Positions 48,200 to 57,487 of a stretch of DNA of 64,000 bases are shown here, one piece after another. The notes under the pieces are model-generated. The model was not told the DNA's origin, ran no database searches, and saw only the letters and a list, made by a program, of their open reading frames with translations. Both the position numbers and the translations under genes were made by a program. Numbering within the stretch: position 1 is the stretch's first letter; every line of letters starts with the position of its first letter. Source of the stretch: Capillimicrobium parvum (GTDB taxonomy: Bacteria > Actinomycetota > Thermoleophilia > Solirubrobacterales > Solirubrobacteraceae); the NCBI RefSeq assembly GCF_021172045.1, contig NZ_CP087164.1:5270001-5334000 (forward strand). Direction: 5' to 3'.

Positions 48200-49912
48200 A
48201 TGCCGACAGGACAACCGCCGCCCCCGGTCACCCGCAGGGCGTTCCTGGAGACCGCCGCGAAGACCGGCGTGGCCGCCGGGGCGCTCGCTGCCGCGCCGGG
48301 CCTGCTGAGCGCGCCCGCCCGCGCCGCCGGCGGCACCGGTGCCGCCCCGCGTCCGGGGATGAACATCCTGCTCGTGATGGTCGACCAGATGCGCACGCCG
48401 TGGGTGTACCTGCCGCGGGGGCTGCAGCGGGCGGCCGTGCCGAGCATCACGAAGCTCGCCGGCCAGGGCGTGCGCTTCTCGCACTACTACACGTCGTCGA
48501 ACGACTGCACGCCGTCGCGCACCACGCAGGCCACCGGCCTCTACACCCACCAGACCGGGATCTTCGCGACCACCCCGCCGACGAACCTCAACCCCGGGTT
48601 TCCGACCTGGGGCACGATGTTGCGCCAGAACGGCTACGACACCTACTGGTTCGGCAAGTGGCACATGTCCGGCGACCAGGACGGCGGGTGCCAGCCTGAC
48701 CCGTACGAGGCCTACGGCTTCACGGCGAACTGGCCGGGCTCGGGGACCTGCCCGTCGCCCAACGGCGGCGCCGGCCAGGGCCAGGCGATGGACCCCGTCA
48801 TCCGCCAGCAGTTCCGCGACTGGCTCGCCGCGCGCCAGCCCGGCGGCAACCCGTGGGCGGCGACGGTGAGCTTCGTCAACCCCCACGACATCGCCTGGTA
48901 CCCCCGCTTCACCCGCAACGTCGAGGGCCAGAACGAGACGCCGTCGATCTTCAGCAAGCTGCCGGCGAACTACGAGACCGCGATCGAGCGCCACGAGCGC
49001 AACAAGCCGGAGATGCAGCGCCGCGCCCAGCAGATCGAGAACGAGCTCTTCGGCGTGATGCCCGACGGCCGCCGGCGCCAGCGCCTGTGGACGAAGATGC
49101 TCGACACGTACCTGCTCATGCACAACCAGGTCGACATCCAGATCGGCCTCGTCCTGGCGGCGCTGGAGAGCTCCCCGTTCGCGGACGACACGATCGTCGT
49201 GTTCACCGCCGACCACGGCGAGTATGCCGGGGCCCACGGCATGCGCGGCAAGGGCTTCGCGTTCTACGAGGAGGGCATCCGCGTCCCGCTGGTGGTCAAG
49301 GACCCGACCGGCGGCTGGACGAAGGCGCCGCGGGTCGACCGCCCGCAGCTCGTCGAGAGCGTCGACCTCGCGGCGCTCATGCTGACGCTGGCGACCGGCG
49401 GCGACGCCTGGCGCGGCGACTCCGCGTACGCGCAGATCGCCGGACGCGCGGACATCGCGGCGATCCTTCAGGATCCGAGCGCTCGCGGGCGCGACTACAT
49501 CGCCCACGCGACCGACGAGCCGGGCACCAGCACGCTGGCTCCCACGCCGCAGCAGAACCGCCCGGCCCCGTTTCACATCACGGCCGTGCGCACGCAGCAC
49601 GGCAAGCTCGCGCGCTACGCGTTCTGGAAGGACGGGACGTTCGAGATCGACGAGTCCAAGCCGATCCAGTACGAGGCCTACGACCTCGACACGAAGCCCG
49701 GACGCCTCGAGCTCGACAACATCTACGACAAGCCCAGGGCCCCGCGCGCGCAGAAGGCGTTCGTCCGGCGTCTGTCGAACCTGCTCGACCAGGCGATGAC
49801 GGACGAGATCCAGCAGTCCCTGCCGGCCGTGCTGCAACCGGTTCAGCAGCAGGCCTTCGCGGACTGGTTCTCACAGCCGGCCGGGGAGTTCACACGCAAG
49901 ACCGACAACTGA
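48200..49912 (+). CDS. Tat-exported sulfatase
   Basis: A 570-residue enzyme with a twin-arginine signal (PVTRRAFLETAAKTGVAAGA, residues about 9-28; cleavage near 45). The sulfatase core starts MNILLVMVDQMRTPWVYLPR and contains the formylglycine motif CTPSRTTQATGLYTHQTG (Cys-X-Pro-X-Arg). GKWHMSG and FTADHGEYAGAHGMRGKGFA supply metal and sulfate ligands. It should hydrolyse sulfate esters outside the cell, perhaps on the surface glycan. ATG at 48200 has GGAGGAA about eight bases upstream; a GTG at 48143 is an alternative. No formylglycine-generating enzyme gene is in the window. Confidence 0.9.
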   Translation: MPTGQPPPPVTRRAFLETAAKTGVAAGALAAAPGLLSAPARAAGGTGAAPRPGMNILLVMVDQMRTPWVYLPRGLQRAAVPSITKLAGQGVRFSHYYTSSNDCTPSRTTQATGLYTHQTGIFATTPPTNLNPGFPTWGTMLRQNGYDTYWFGKWHMSGDQDGGCQPDPYEAYGFTANWPGSGTCPSPNGGAGQGQAMDPVIRQQFRDWLAARQPGGNPWAATVSFVNPHDIAWYPRFTRNVEGQNETPSIFSKLPANYETAIERHERNKPEMQRRAQQIENELFGVMPDGRRRQRLWTKMLDTYLLMHNQVDIQIGLVLAALESSPFADDTIVVFTADHGEYAGAHGMRGKGFAFYEEGIRVPLVVKDPTGGWTKAPRVDRPQLVESVDLAALMLTLATGGDAWRGDSAYAQIAGRADIAAILQDPSARGRDYIAHATDEPGTSTLAPTPQQNRPAPFHITAVRTQHGKLARYAFWKDGTFEIDESKPIQYEAYDLDTKPGRLELDNIYDKPRAPRAQKAFVRRLSNLLDQAMTDEIQQSLPAVLQPVQQQAFADWFSQPAGEFTRKTDN

Positions 49913-49925
49913 GCGCCCGCGGGGC

Positions 49926-49948
49926 GCGGGGCGCGGCGGGCGCCCCGC
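49926..49948 (+). terminator. GC-rich hairpin after the sulfatase gene
   Basis: GCGGGGCGC (49926-49934) and GCGCCCCGC (49940-49948) form a perfect 9-bp stem with a 5-base loop, starting 14 bases after the TGA. No T-run. The rest of the 49949-50087 gap shows no gene. Confidence 0.55.
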
Positions 49949-50087
49949 CCGCGCGGCTCAGCCGACGTGGACCCCGCCGAGGCGCCACGCGCCGCGCCCG
50001 CCACCCGGACATCCGTCCAGTTCCGGTGCCGGCTGTGACGCAGGCGGGCGCGTGCCGCTGCGGGGCGACACCGCCACCAGCCGAGGA

Positions 50088-51095
50088 TCAGCCGGGGCGG
50101 CGGATGCGGTACGTCCCGCCGATCCCGGCGTGCAGGTCGCCGTGCATCGGGCGATGGCCGTAGTCGTAGCGCAGGCCGCGCAGGAACTCGCGGTGCTCGG
50201 GCGCGAGGCGCTCGTCGGTGATCGCGAAGCCCCACGACTCCTGCATCGCCCTCAGCTCCCACTGCGACAGGTAGCCGCCGGCGTAGCGCGCCTCGAAGCC
50301 GGCCTCCTCGAGCAGCGCCACGAACTCCTCGCCGCGGTAGCAGTTGGCGATCGGGCAGTCTTCGCCGTCCGTGGTGCGGTGGAAGGCCTCGTCGGCGGTC
50401 TGGCCGGGCCAGCGGCCGTCGCGGATCAGCACCTCCCACGCCACGTGGAGGTGAAACCAGACCGAGTCGCGGTTGTAGACCATGATCGAGCCCTCGCCGC
50501 CCGGGCGCAGCACGCGGTGCAGCTCGCGCAGGATCGCCCGGGGGTCGCTCGCGTGGTGCAGGACGCCCTGGCTGGAGACGAAGTCGAACTCGCCGTCGGC
50601 GAACGGCAGGGCGGTCCGGTCGTCGGTCAGGCGGACGAGGTCGACGCGGTCGGGGCCGGCGCCGTGCAGCGACAGCCGGTGGCGAGCGAGCGCCAGCGCG
50701 CTCGCGGACACGTCGGCGCCGACGATCCGCCGCGCGCCGGTGTGGATCGCGAAGCCCGTCACGTCGTTGCCCGGACCGCAGCCGTAGTCGAGGATCGCCT
50801 CGCCGTCGTGCGCGCCGTAGAGCCCCGAGAACTCGCGGAACAGCGGGTACTCGCGGAAGCGCCACTCCAGGTAGCGCTCGGACTGTCGCGCCGTCAGGAA
50901 CGGGGCGGCATTGACGAGGTGCCCGGTCCAGTAGTCGTCGACGGCGTTGTGGTCGCCGCTGGCCGAGCGGATCTCCGGGGCCGGGCCGCCGCGGCGCGCG
51001 CGCACGTCCATGTAGGCGCGGCCGGCGCGCTGCTTGGCGCGCGGCACGATGCCGAAGCGGAAGACCTTGGAGGCGATGCGTTGCGCGCGCGTCAC
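50088..51095 (-). CDS. Class I SAM-dependent methyltransferase
   Basis: A 335-residue protein from GTG ((M)TRAQRIASKVFRFGIVPRAK). Motif I is ILDYGCGPGNDVTGFAIHTG (about residues 102-121), then IVGADVSASALALARHRLSL, FDFVSSQGVLHHASDPRAIL and LRPGGEGSIMVYNRDSVWFH. It is longer than most in this window, with an N-terminal 85-residue extension (DDYWTGHLVNAAPFLTARQS). It probably methylates a lipid or sugar acceptor. The GTG at 51095 has TAGCCT ten bases upstream, shared with the divergent gene. Confidence 0.83.
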   Translation of the reverse strand: MTRAQRIASKVFRFGIVPRAKQRAGRAYMDVRARRGGPAPEIRSASGDHNAVDDYWTGHLVNAAPFLTARQSERYLEWRFREYPLFREFSGLYGAHDGEAILDYGCGPGNDVTGFAIHTGARRIVGADVSASALALARHRLSLHGAGPDRVDLVRLTDDRTALPFADGEFDFVSSQGVLHHASDPRAILRELHRVLRPGGEGSIMVYNRDSVWFHLHVAWEVLIRDGRWPGQTADEAFHRTTDGEDCPIANCYRGEEFVALLEEAGFEARYAGGYLSQWELRAMQESWGFAITDERLAPEHREFLRGLRYDYGHRPMHGDLHAGIGGTYRIRRPG

Positions 51096-51105
51096 GAAGC
51101 GCAGG

Positions 51106-51111
51106 AGGCTA
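51106..51111 (-). promoter_or_regulatory. -10 box (TAGCCT) of the 50088-51095 methyltransferase gene
   Basis: Ends ten bases before the GTG at 51095. Its TA (51110-51111) is also the start of the plus-strand TACCTT box. Confidence 0.5.
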
Positions 51112-51115
51112 CCTT
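51110..51115 (+). promoter_or_regulatory. -10 box (TACCTT) of the 51126 glycosyltransferase operon
   Basis: Ends ten bases before the ATG at 51126 and shares its TA with the divergent TAGCCT box. Confidence 0.5.
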
Positions 51116-51125
51116 CCGGCCGCGC

Positions 51126-52457
51126 ATGCGCCGACCCAACGTCCTGGTGGTCTACGTCCTGCGCCAGCACCCGCTGCGCGCCACGATCCGCGACCACCTC
51201 TACAGCTTCGAGCGCTACTCGGACGGGCGCACCGCCTACCTCAACCTCGCGGTCCGCCGCCGCGTCCCGGCCTGGGTGCGCCACGTGCCGTGGGACCTCG
51301 TCGTCTTCCACACGTCCTACCTGGCCACGTACCGCTGGACGCCCGACGGCGCGCCGTGGCTGCGCCGGCGCTCCCAGGCGCTGCGCGGGGTGGGCCGGGT
51401 GCGCGTCGCGCTGCCGCAGGACGACTTCCTGCGCTCCGACCTCGTCGCGGAGGTCATGGAGGAGCTCGGCGTCGACCACGTCTTCACGCCGGTGCCGGCG
51501 TCCGAGCACGCGAAGGTCTACGGACGCATGGATCTCGACCGGGTCCGCTTCCATCTCGCGCTCACCGGCTACCTCGACGACGACGAGGTCGCGCGCATGA
51601 TCGCGATCGCCGAGGAGGTCGATCACGGGCCCGGGCCCGGGCGCGACATCGACGTCGGCTACCGCGCCTGGCACGCGGCGAAGTGGCTGGGACGCCACGG
51701 CCAGCTGAAGACCGAGATCGCGCGGCTGTTCCGCGAGCAGGGGCCCGCGCACGGGCTGAACGTCGACATCTCCACCGACGACGCGGACGTCCTGTACGGC
51801 GACGACTGGAACCGCTTCATGGCCCGTTCGAAGTACACGATCGGCGTCGAGGGCGGCGCGTCGATCCTCGACCGCGACGGCTCGTTGCGGGCGAAGGTCT
51901 ACGAGTACGAGCTCGATCATCCGGACGCGTCGTTCGAGGAGGTCGAGGCCGCCTGCTTCCCCGGCCGCGACGGCGAGCTGAAGCTGTTCGCGGTCTCCCC
52001 GCGCCACCTGGAGGCGTGCGCGTCGGGGACCTGCCAGGTCCTCGTGCGCGGCGACTACAACGGCGTGCTCGAGGCGGACCGCCACTACATCCCGCTCGAG
52101 CCGGACTTCTCCAACCTGGGCGAGGTGCTCGAGACCATGCGCCGCGACGACCGGCGGGCCGCGATCACCGCCGCGGCGTTCGACGAGGTCGTCGGCAGCG
52201 GGCGCTGGACGTACCGTGGGCTGGTGGAGGCGGTCGAGGCTGTGGCGGAGCCGGTACCGGTCCGCGCCGGCCCGCCCTCACGCGTCCTGAGGATCGCTCG
52301 CGCGCAGGATCGTCTGACCTGGGCGTACGTCGCGTTCCTCATGCGCGTCGTGATGCCGGTCTGGCTGAAGGCGCTGGCCTCGATCCCCGGGCCCGTCGCG
52401 CGGCCGCTCAAACGCGTGGCGATGGCCCGCGCCCAGCGGCGCGCGGCGGGATCATGA
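51126..52457 (+). CDS. Glycosyltransferase-like protein (CgeB/exostosin-like pattern)
   Basis: A 443-residue protein starting MRRPNVLVVYVLRQHPLRAT. N-terminal strands give DLVVFHTSYLATYRWTPDGA and RVALPQDDFLRSDLVAEVME. The second half has DVLYGDDWNRFMARSKYTIG then VEGGASILDRDGSLRAKVYE, which matches the conserved core of GT-B CgeB-like glycosyltransferases, and ASGTCQVLVRGDYNGVLEAD. A hydrophobic, basic C-terminus (YVAFLMRVVMPVWLKALASI) probably associates with the membrane. Substrate unknown. It is followed by the next glycosyltransferase gene with ATGA overlap. Confidence 0.75.
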   Translation: MRRPNVLVVYVLRQHPLRATIRDHLYSFERYSDGRTAYLNLAVRRRVPAWVRHVPWDLVVFHTSYLATYRWTPDGAPWLRRRSQALRGVGRVRVALPQDDFLRSDLVAEVMEELGVDHVFTPVPASEHAKVYGRMDLDRVRFHLALTGYLDDDEVARMIAIAEEVDHGPGPGRDIDVGYRAWHAAKWLGRHGQLKTEIARLFREQGPAHGLNVDISTDDADVLYGDDWNRFMARSKYTIGVEGGASILDRDGSLRAKVYEYELDHPDASFEEVEAACFPGRDGELKLFAVSPRHLEACASGTCQVLVRGDYNGVLEADRHYIPLEPDFSNLGEVLETMRRDDRRAAITAAAFDEVVGSGRWTYRGLVEAVEAVAEPVPVRAGPPSRVLRIARAQDRLTWAYVAFLMRVVMPVWLKALASIPGPVARPLKRVAMARAQRRAAGS

Positions 52458-53626
52458 CGCGCGTCGTCTCGCTCACCCCCGCGAGCCTCGACCGCGACTC
52501 GCGCACGATGCGCCAGGCCTCCGCGGTCGCGCGGTTCGGCTACGAGTCGATCGTCGTCGAGGCCCAGCGCAGCGAGACCGAGATCGAGCGCGCGCCGTTC
52601 GCCGTCATCACGCTCAGCAGCGTCGGCGAGTCGCTGGCCGACGGCGAGGCCGCGGCGCCGGACGTCGGGCGCGGCCGGATCGAGCGCATCGCCGAGACCC
52701 TGGGCCGGGTCGCGGGCCCGCTGTACTTCCTTGCGAGCTGGGCCGCGTTCAACGTCCTCACCGCCCGGCGGCTGCCGCGTGCGGACCTCTTCTACCTCCA
52801 CGGCTACGAGCAGGCGCTCGCGGTGTGGCTGCGGCGCACGCCGTACGTCTACGACGCCCACGACCTCTACGTCGCGCTGCCCCACGACGGGCGCCGGCTG
52901 AGCCGGCAGGAGCGCGCGGTGCACCGGGTGCGCGAGTGGATCGAGCGTGCGTGCATCCGCCGGGCCGCCGCCCGGGTGACGACGAGCGATGCGATGGCGC
53001 GCGCGTACGCGGCCCGCTACGGCGGTACGTGGGAGGTGGTCCGCAACGCCCAGGACGCGCGGCTCGCGCGAGCCGCCGCCGGCGACGTCCGCACCGCCGC
53101 GGGCGCGCGCCCCAGCGACTTCGTGCTCGCCATGGTCGGGCAGCACAAGCCGGGCACGATCGTGCCGCGCGCGCTGCCCGACGGCGTGCGCCTGGCCTTC
53201 GTCGGCGACGGCTATGACGGCGACCCGCCGCCGGGCGTCGCGTTCGTCGGGTCCGTCGCGCCCGACGAGATCGCGTCGTTCATCGCGACCGCCGACGCCG
53301 CGGCGCTGCTCTACGTCCCGGTCACCGAGAACTCCCCGGCCCAGCTCGTCAACGGGCTCTTCCACGCCGTCGCCGCCGGGCTCCCGCTGCTCTACCCCGG
53401 CCGGATGGACGCGATCCGCGAGCTCTGCGAGGCGCACGGGCTCGGCGTCGAGATCGACCCGGAGGACCCGGCGTCGCTGGCCGCCGGGATCGCCGCGCTG
53501 CGCGCCGACCTCGAGGCGCGCCGCGCCGCCGTGCGCGCGGCGGCGCCCGAGCTGAGCTGGCGCCACGAGGAGCGCATCCTCGCCGCGGTCATCGAGCGGG
53601 CGCTCGGCGCCGGCGCTCGGTCCTAG
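52454..53626 (+). CDS. Glycosyltransferase, GT-B fold (family 4-like)
   Basis: A 390-residue protein: MTRVVSLTPASLDRDSRTMR, then YVYDAHDLYVALPHDGRR, VTTSDAMARAYAARYGGTWE, VRLAFVGDGYDGDPPPG and TADAAALLYVPVTENSPAQL then VNGLFHAVAAGLPLLYPG. The usual E-X7-E motif is replaced by ENSPAQLVNGLFH (one Glu, then Asn), seen in some family 4 relatives. It probably adds a sugar in the same pathway as the preceding protein. Its stop codon shares a CTAG with the convergent membrane protein stop. Confidence 0.83.
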   Translation: MTRVVSLTPASLDRDSRTMRQASAVARFGYESIVVEAQRSETEIERAPFAVITLSSVGESLADGEAAAPDVGRGRIERIAETLGRVAGPLYFLASWAAFNVLTARRLPRADLFYLHGYEQALAVWLRRTPYVYDAHDLYVALPHDGRRLSRQERAVHRVREWIERACIRRAAARVTTSDAMARAYAARYGGTWEVVRNAQDARLARAAAGDVRTAAGARPSDFVLAMVGQHKPGTIVPRALPDGVRLAFVGDGYDGDPPPGVAFVGSVAPDEIASFIATADAAALLYVPVTENSPAQLVNGLFHAVAAGLPLLYPGRMDAIRELCEAHGLGVEIDPEDPASLAAGIAALRADLEARRAAVRAAAPELSWRHEERILAAVIERALGAGARS

Positions 53627-54318
53627 ATCTCGTCGAGGATCTCCTGGCGGCGCTGCGCGTGCTCGGCCGCGGTGATCGACCCGGCCGCGCGCAGCTCGTC
53701 CAGGCGCTGCAGCCGCACGGAGAGCCCGCCGTCCTCCGGCTGCTTCGCGGCATCGGCGATCTGCGCGAGCTGGTCGTGGAGGGTGGCGATGGAGACGGCG
53801 GGCGGGGCGCTCGCCTTCCTCGCCGTGGCCGCGACCGCCGCCATTCCCGCGAGCTCGTGCGCCGGCACGGCGGGGGCGCGTTCGGCGCGTTCAGCGCGCC
53901 GGCGGCCCGCGCCGCGCGCGAAGCCGAGCAGCACGCGGAGCACGATGAGGGCGGTGATCGCCGCGCCCACGATCGCGATCCAGCGGGTGTCCGGATCGGC
54001 CGACGGGCCGAGGCCGGAGACGATCGCGCCGGTCACCATGCCGAGCGGGATCAGCCCGATGATCGGCACGAGGAGGACGGGGGCGTCGGTGCCCTGGCGG
54101 CCGGCGAGCCCGATCGCGAGCGGGGCGAGGATCGTCAGCGACAGGACGATGCCGAGGATCCACAGCGCCACGTCGTCGGGGCACGGCGGTCCGAACGTGC
54201 TGTACCCGTCCGAGCCGCACGAGGGCGTGCGCAGCAGGTGGTAGAGCCCCCACGAGGGGGCGACGACCGACACGAGGCCGATCGCCATCCCGGTCAGTGC
54301 CCGGATCGCCTGGATCAC
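53623..54318 (-). CDS. Four-helix membrane protein with C-terminal SHOCT-like segment
   Basis: A 231-residue protein from GTG ((M)IQAIRALTGMAIGLVSVVAP). Four hydrophobic spans are visible: residues about 8-25, 50-70 (LWILGIVLSLTILAPLAIGL), 77-95 (PVLLVPIIGLIPLGMVTGAI) and 108-126 (IAIVGAAITALIVLRVLL). A basic linker follows, then an alpha-helical C-terminus ending LQRLDELRAAGSITAAEHAQ then RRQEILDEI, which has the SHOCT pattern. Function unknown. Coupled to the next gene by GTGA. Confidence 0.72.
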   Translation of the reverse strand: MIQAIRALTGMAIGLVSVVAPSWGLYHLLRTPSCGSDGYSTFGPPCPDDVALWILGIVLSLTILAPLAIGLAGRQGTDAPVLLVPIIGLIPLGMVTGAIVSGLGPSADPDTRWIAIVGAAITALIVLRVLLGFARGAGRRRAERAERAPAVPAHELAGMAAVAATARKASAPPAVSIATLHDQLAQIADAAKQPEDGGLSVRLQRLDELRAAGSITAAEHAQRRQEILDEI

Positions 54319-55523
54319 AGGGGCCTGACCCGGCTGCCGTCGAGCGACGCGTACCAGCCGTGGTCGCGCTCGCGCACGTTCTCGAAGAAGATCGTCCACT
54401 GGGTCGGGAGGTCCACCCGGGGCGGCGGCGGCGAGATCACCGCGTAGTCGATCCGCGCGGGGGAGATCCCGGCCTTCGCCCGGATGCGCTGCAGCGCGCG
54501 GTAGAGCCCGTCGGGCGGGACGGCCGAGACCCGGACGCTGCCCGACGACCCCGGCCCCGGCGAATCCGAGGTCGTCGCGCGCAGCGCGGCGTCGATGTCC
54601 ACGGCGCGCGTGCCGCCGTCGCGGCGCAGCGTCGCGTCGATGCGGTCGGGGGCGACGCGGATCGTGGTGATGCGCGTGCCGTGGCCGGCCAGGATCGCCT
54701 TCGCCTTGGCGAAGTTCGCCGGACGGATCAGCGAGCGGCCGGCCACGCCCTCGGCGAACGGCAGCTCGCCCGGGTGCGTGACCGCCAGCCCCTGGAGGTC
54801 GGCGGTCCACGTGCGGTCGGCGATGCGCACGTCCTCGAGGCCGACCGACCAGCTCGGCGGGTTGCCGGACGACAGCGACAGGTACGACAGGTTCTCGTCG
54901 GTCGCGTCCGCCTGGCGCAGGGTCTGGCGCACGATCCGCTCGACGGCGCTCGGGTTGACGACCTCGAGGCTGAACGCGTCGGTCGACGTGTTGGTGCCGG
55001 CGTCGCGCGTCTCGACGCCGAACGTCACGCCGGCGCTCAGGATCCGGGCGCGGCCGCGCTCGTCGCGCACGTAGACGATGAGCTCGTCAGGCTCGAGCCG
55101 CAGCAGCGTGACCTCCTCGGTCGGCCGCAGCCGCCGCTGGACCGCGCGCAGCGCCCGGCGCAGGTTCGGTGCGCGGATCAGCGAGCGCTCGGCCAGCGCG
55201 TGGCCGTCGACCTCGCGCACCACGACGTCGGGCGAGTCCAGGGAGTCGCGCTCGGAGCTCCAGAGCATGAGGCCGAGGCCGGCGAGCGCGAGGATCGTGA
55301 AGACCGGCGCGATCCACCCGCCGCGCCGTCGGCGGCGCGGGCGCGGCGCCCCGGGCGGGCGCCGTGGGTCGCTCCGGGCCGGCGCGGGCGGCTCGTCCTC
55401 GGACAGGGCGAGCGGCTGGTCCTCGGGCAGCGCGAGCGCGGCGTCGACGCGCTCCGGCGCGCCCGCCGTGGAAGCGGCCTCGCCGATCGGGTTGCCGAAC
55501 GCGTCGTATTCAGGAGCCGCCAT
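54315..55523 (-). CDS. Single-pass membrane protein with extracytoplasmic domain, unknown function
   Basis: A 402-residue protein. A disordered acidic/Pro-rich cytoplasmic N-terminus (about 65 residues), an Arg cluster (PRPRRRRRGGW) and one transmembrane helix (IAPVFTILALAGLGLMLWSS, about residues 71-90) precede a 300-residue extracytoplasmic region. This has repeated alpha/beta elements (SLIRAPNLRRALRAVQRRLR; SLIRPANFAKAKAILAGHGT; GLYRALQRIRAKAGISPARI): three related 'GHALAERSLIRAPN'-like units, suggesting a triplicated domain. I do not recognise it. Operon partner of the SHOCT protein. Confidence 0.72.
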   Translation of the reverse strand: MAAPEYDAFGNPIGEAASTAGAPERVDAALALPEDQPLALSEDEPPAPARSDPRRPPGAPRPRRRRRGGWIAPVFTILALAGLGLMLWSSERDSLDSPDVVVREVDGHALAERSLIRAPNLRRALRAVQRRLRPTEEVTLLRLEPDELIVYVRDERGRARILSAGVTFGVETRDAGTNTSTDAFSLEVVNPSAVERIVRQTLRQADATDENLSYLSLSSGNPPSWSVGLEDVRIADRTWTADLQGLAVTHPGELPFAEGVAGRSLIRPANFAKAKAILAGHGTRITTIRVAPDRIDATLRRDGGTRAVDIDAALRATTSDSPGPGSSGSVRVSAVPPDGLYRALQRIRAKAGISPARIDYAVISPPPPRVDLPTQWTIFFENVRERDHGWYASLDGSRVRPL

Positions 55524-55593
55524 GTGGCGGTGATCCTCTCCGACGGCGATCGCTCCGGACAAGCCGGAATCGGCCGCCTGCCACACTGGTCGC

Positions 55594-56610
<1,017 letters not shown>

Positions 56611-56631
56611 CCACCGGCCGTCGCGCGCCGG

Positions 56632-57471
56632 TCACCGGATCTCCACCGGCGTGCCGACCGTGACGAAGCGGCCGAGGCGCGCGATGTCGCGGTTCGTCAG
56701 CCGCACGCAGCCGTGCGTCACGCGGCCTCCGATGAGGCCGGGCTCGTTCGTGCCATGGATGCCGACCTGGCCGCCGCCGGGCCAGTCGGTGCCGGTCTCC
56801 GAGTAGGCAGCCAGCCCGAGGGCGAGCACCCCGTAGGCGCCGGTGGTGAGCTGCGGGACGAGGATCTCGCGCACGTAGGTGCGCCCCACCGGCGTCGGCG
56901 TGCGCGCCCGGCCGACCGCCACCGGCGCGCGCAGGACGACGCGGCCGGCCCGCGCGAGGATCGCCTGTCGGCGGCGAAGGTCGATGACGAGGCTCGTGTC
57001 GGTATAGGTCAGCGGCCCGAGCCGGGCGGTCGGGACCCAGCCCGTCGGGCTCCCGTCGCCGGGGAAGCGGACATACGACCAAGCCGTGATGCTCGGCGTG
57101 CGGGTGGGGCCGGCGGTGCCCGGCGTCCCCGGCGGCGCCGCCACCTCCGGCGCGCCGGTCACGGTCCGGCGAAACGCCGCCCGGCCCAGCACGAGCACGC
57201 TCTCGGCGCTGCCGAGGTACGTCGACGCGCCGACGACGCCGGCGCGCGGCCCGGCCGCGGACGGCTCGGCGCGCACGACCGTGCGGCGCAGCACGATCGC
57301 CGACGCGGTGCGCTCGCGCTCATCGGAGAGCCGGTGGTACGTCAACCCCCGTGCCTGCGCCTGTACCTGCTCGGGCGGTGCGTCGGTGGCGGCGACCGCC
57401 GGGCTCGGGCAGGACACGAGCCCGGCGGATAGCACCGCCGCTCCCATGGAGAGCAGCTTGGCGAAGCCCAA
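56632..57471 (-). CDS. L,D-transpeptidase with SH3-like domain (YkuD)
   Basis: A 279-residue secreted enzyme. A TTG start gives (M)GFAKLLSMGAAVLSAGLVSC with cleavage after about residue 28; an ATG at 57447 is an alternative. An SH3-like region follows (VVRAEPSAAGPRAGVVGAST), then the YkuD domain (TSLVIDLRRRQAILARAG) ending in HGTNEPGLIGGRVTHGCVRL with the catalytic Cys near residue 257. It makes 3-3 cross-links or anchors proteins on peptidoglycan. It is the second of two paralogous transpeptidase genes, 16 bases apart. Confidence 0.9.
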   Translation of the reverse strand: MGFAKLLSMGAAVLSAGLVSCPSPAVAATDAPPEQVQAQARGLTYHRLSDERERTASAIVLRRTVVRAEPSAAGPRAGVVGASTYLGSAESVLVLGRAAFRRTVTGAPEVAAPPGTPGTAGPTRTPSITAWSYVRFPGDGSPTGWVPTARLGPLTYTDTSLVIDLRRRQAILARAGRVVLRAPVAVGRARTPTPVGRTYVREILVPQLTTGAYGVLALGLAAYSETGTDWPGGGQVGIHGTNEPGLIGGRVTHGCVRLTNRDIARLGRFVTVGTPVEIR

Positions 57472-57487
57472 TGCCGGCAGGCCCTCT

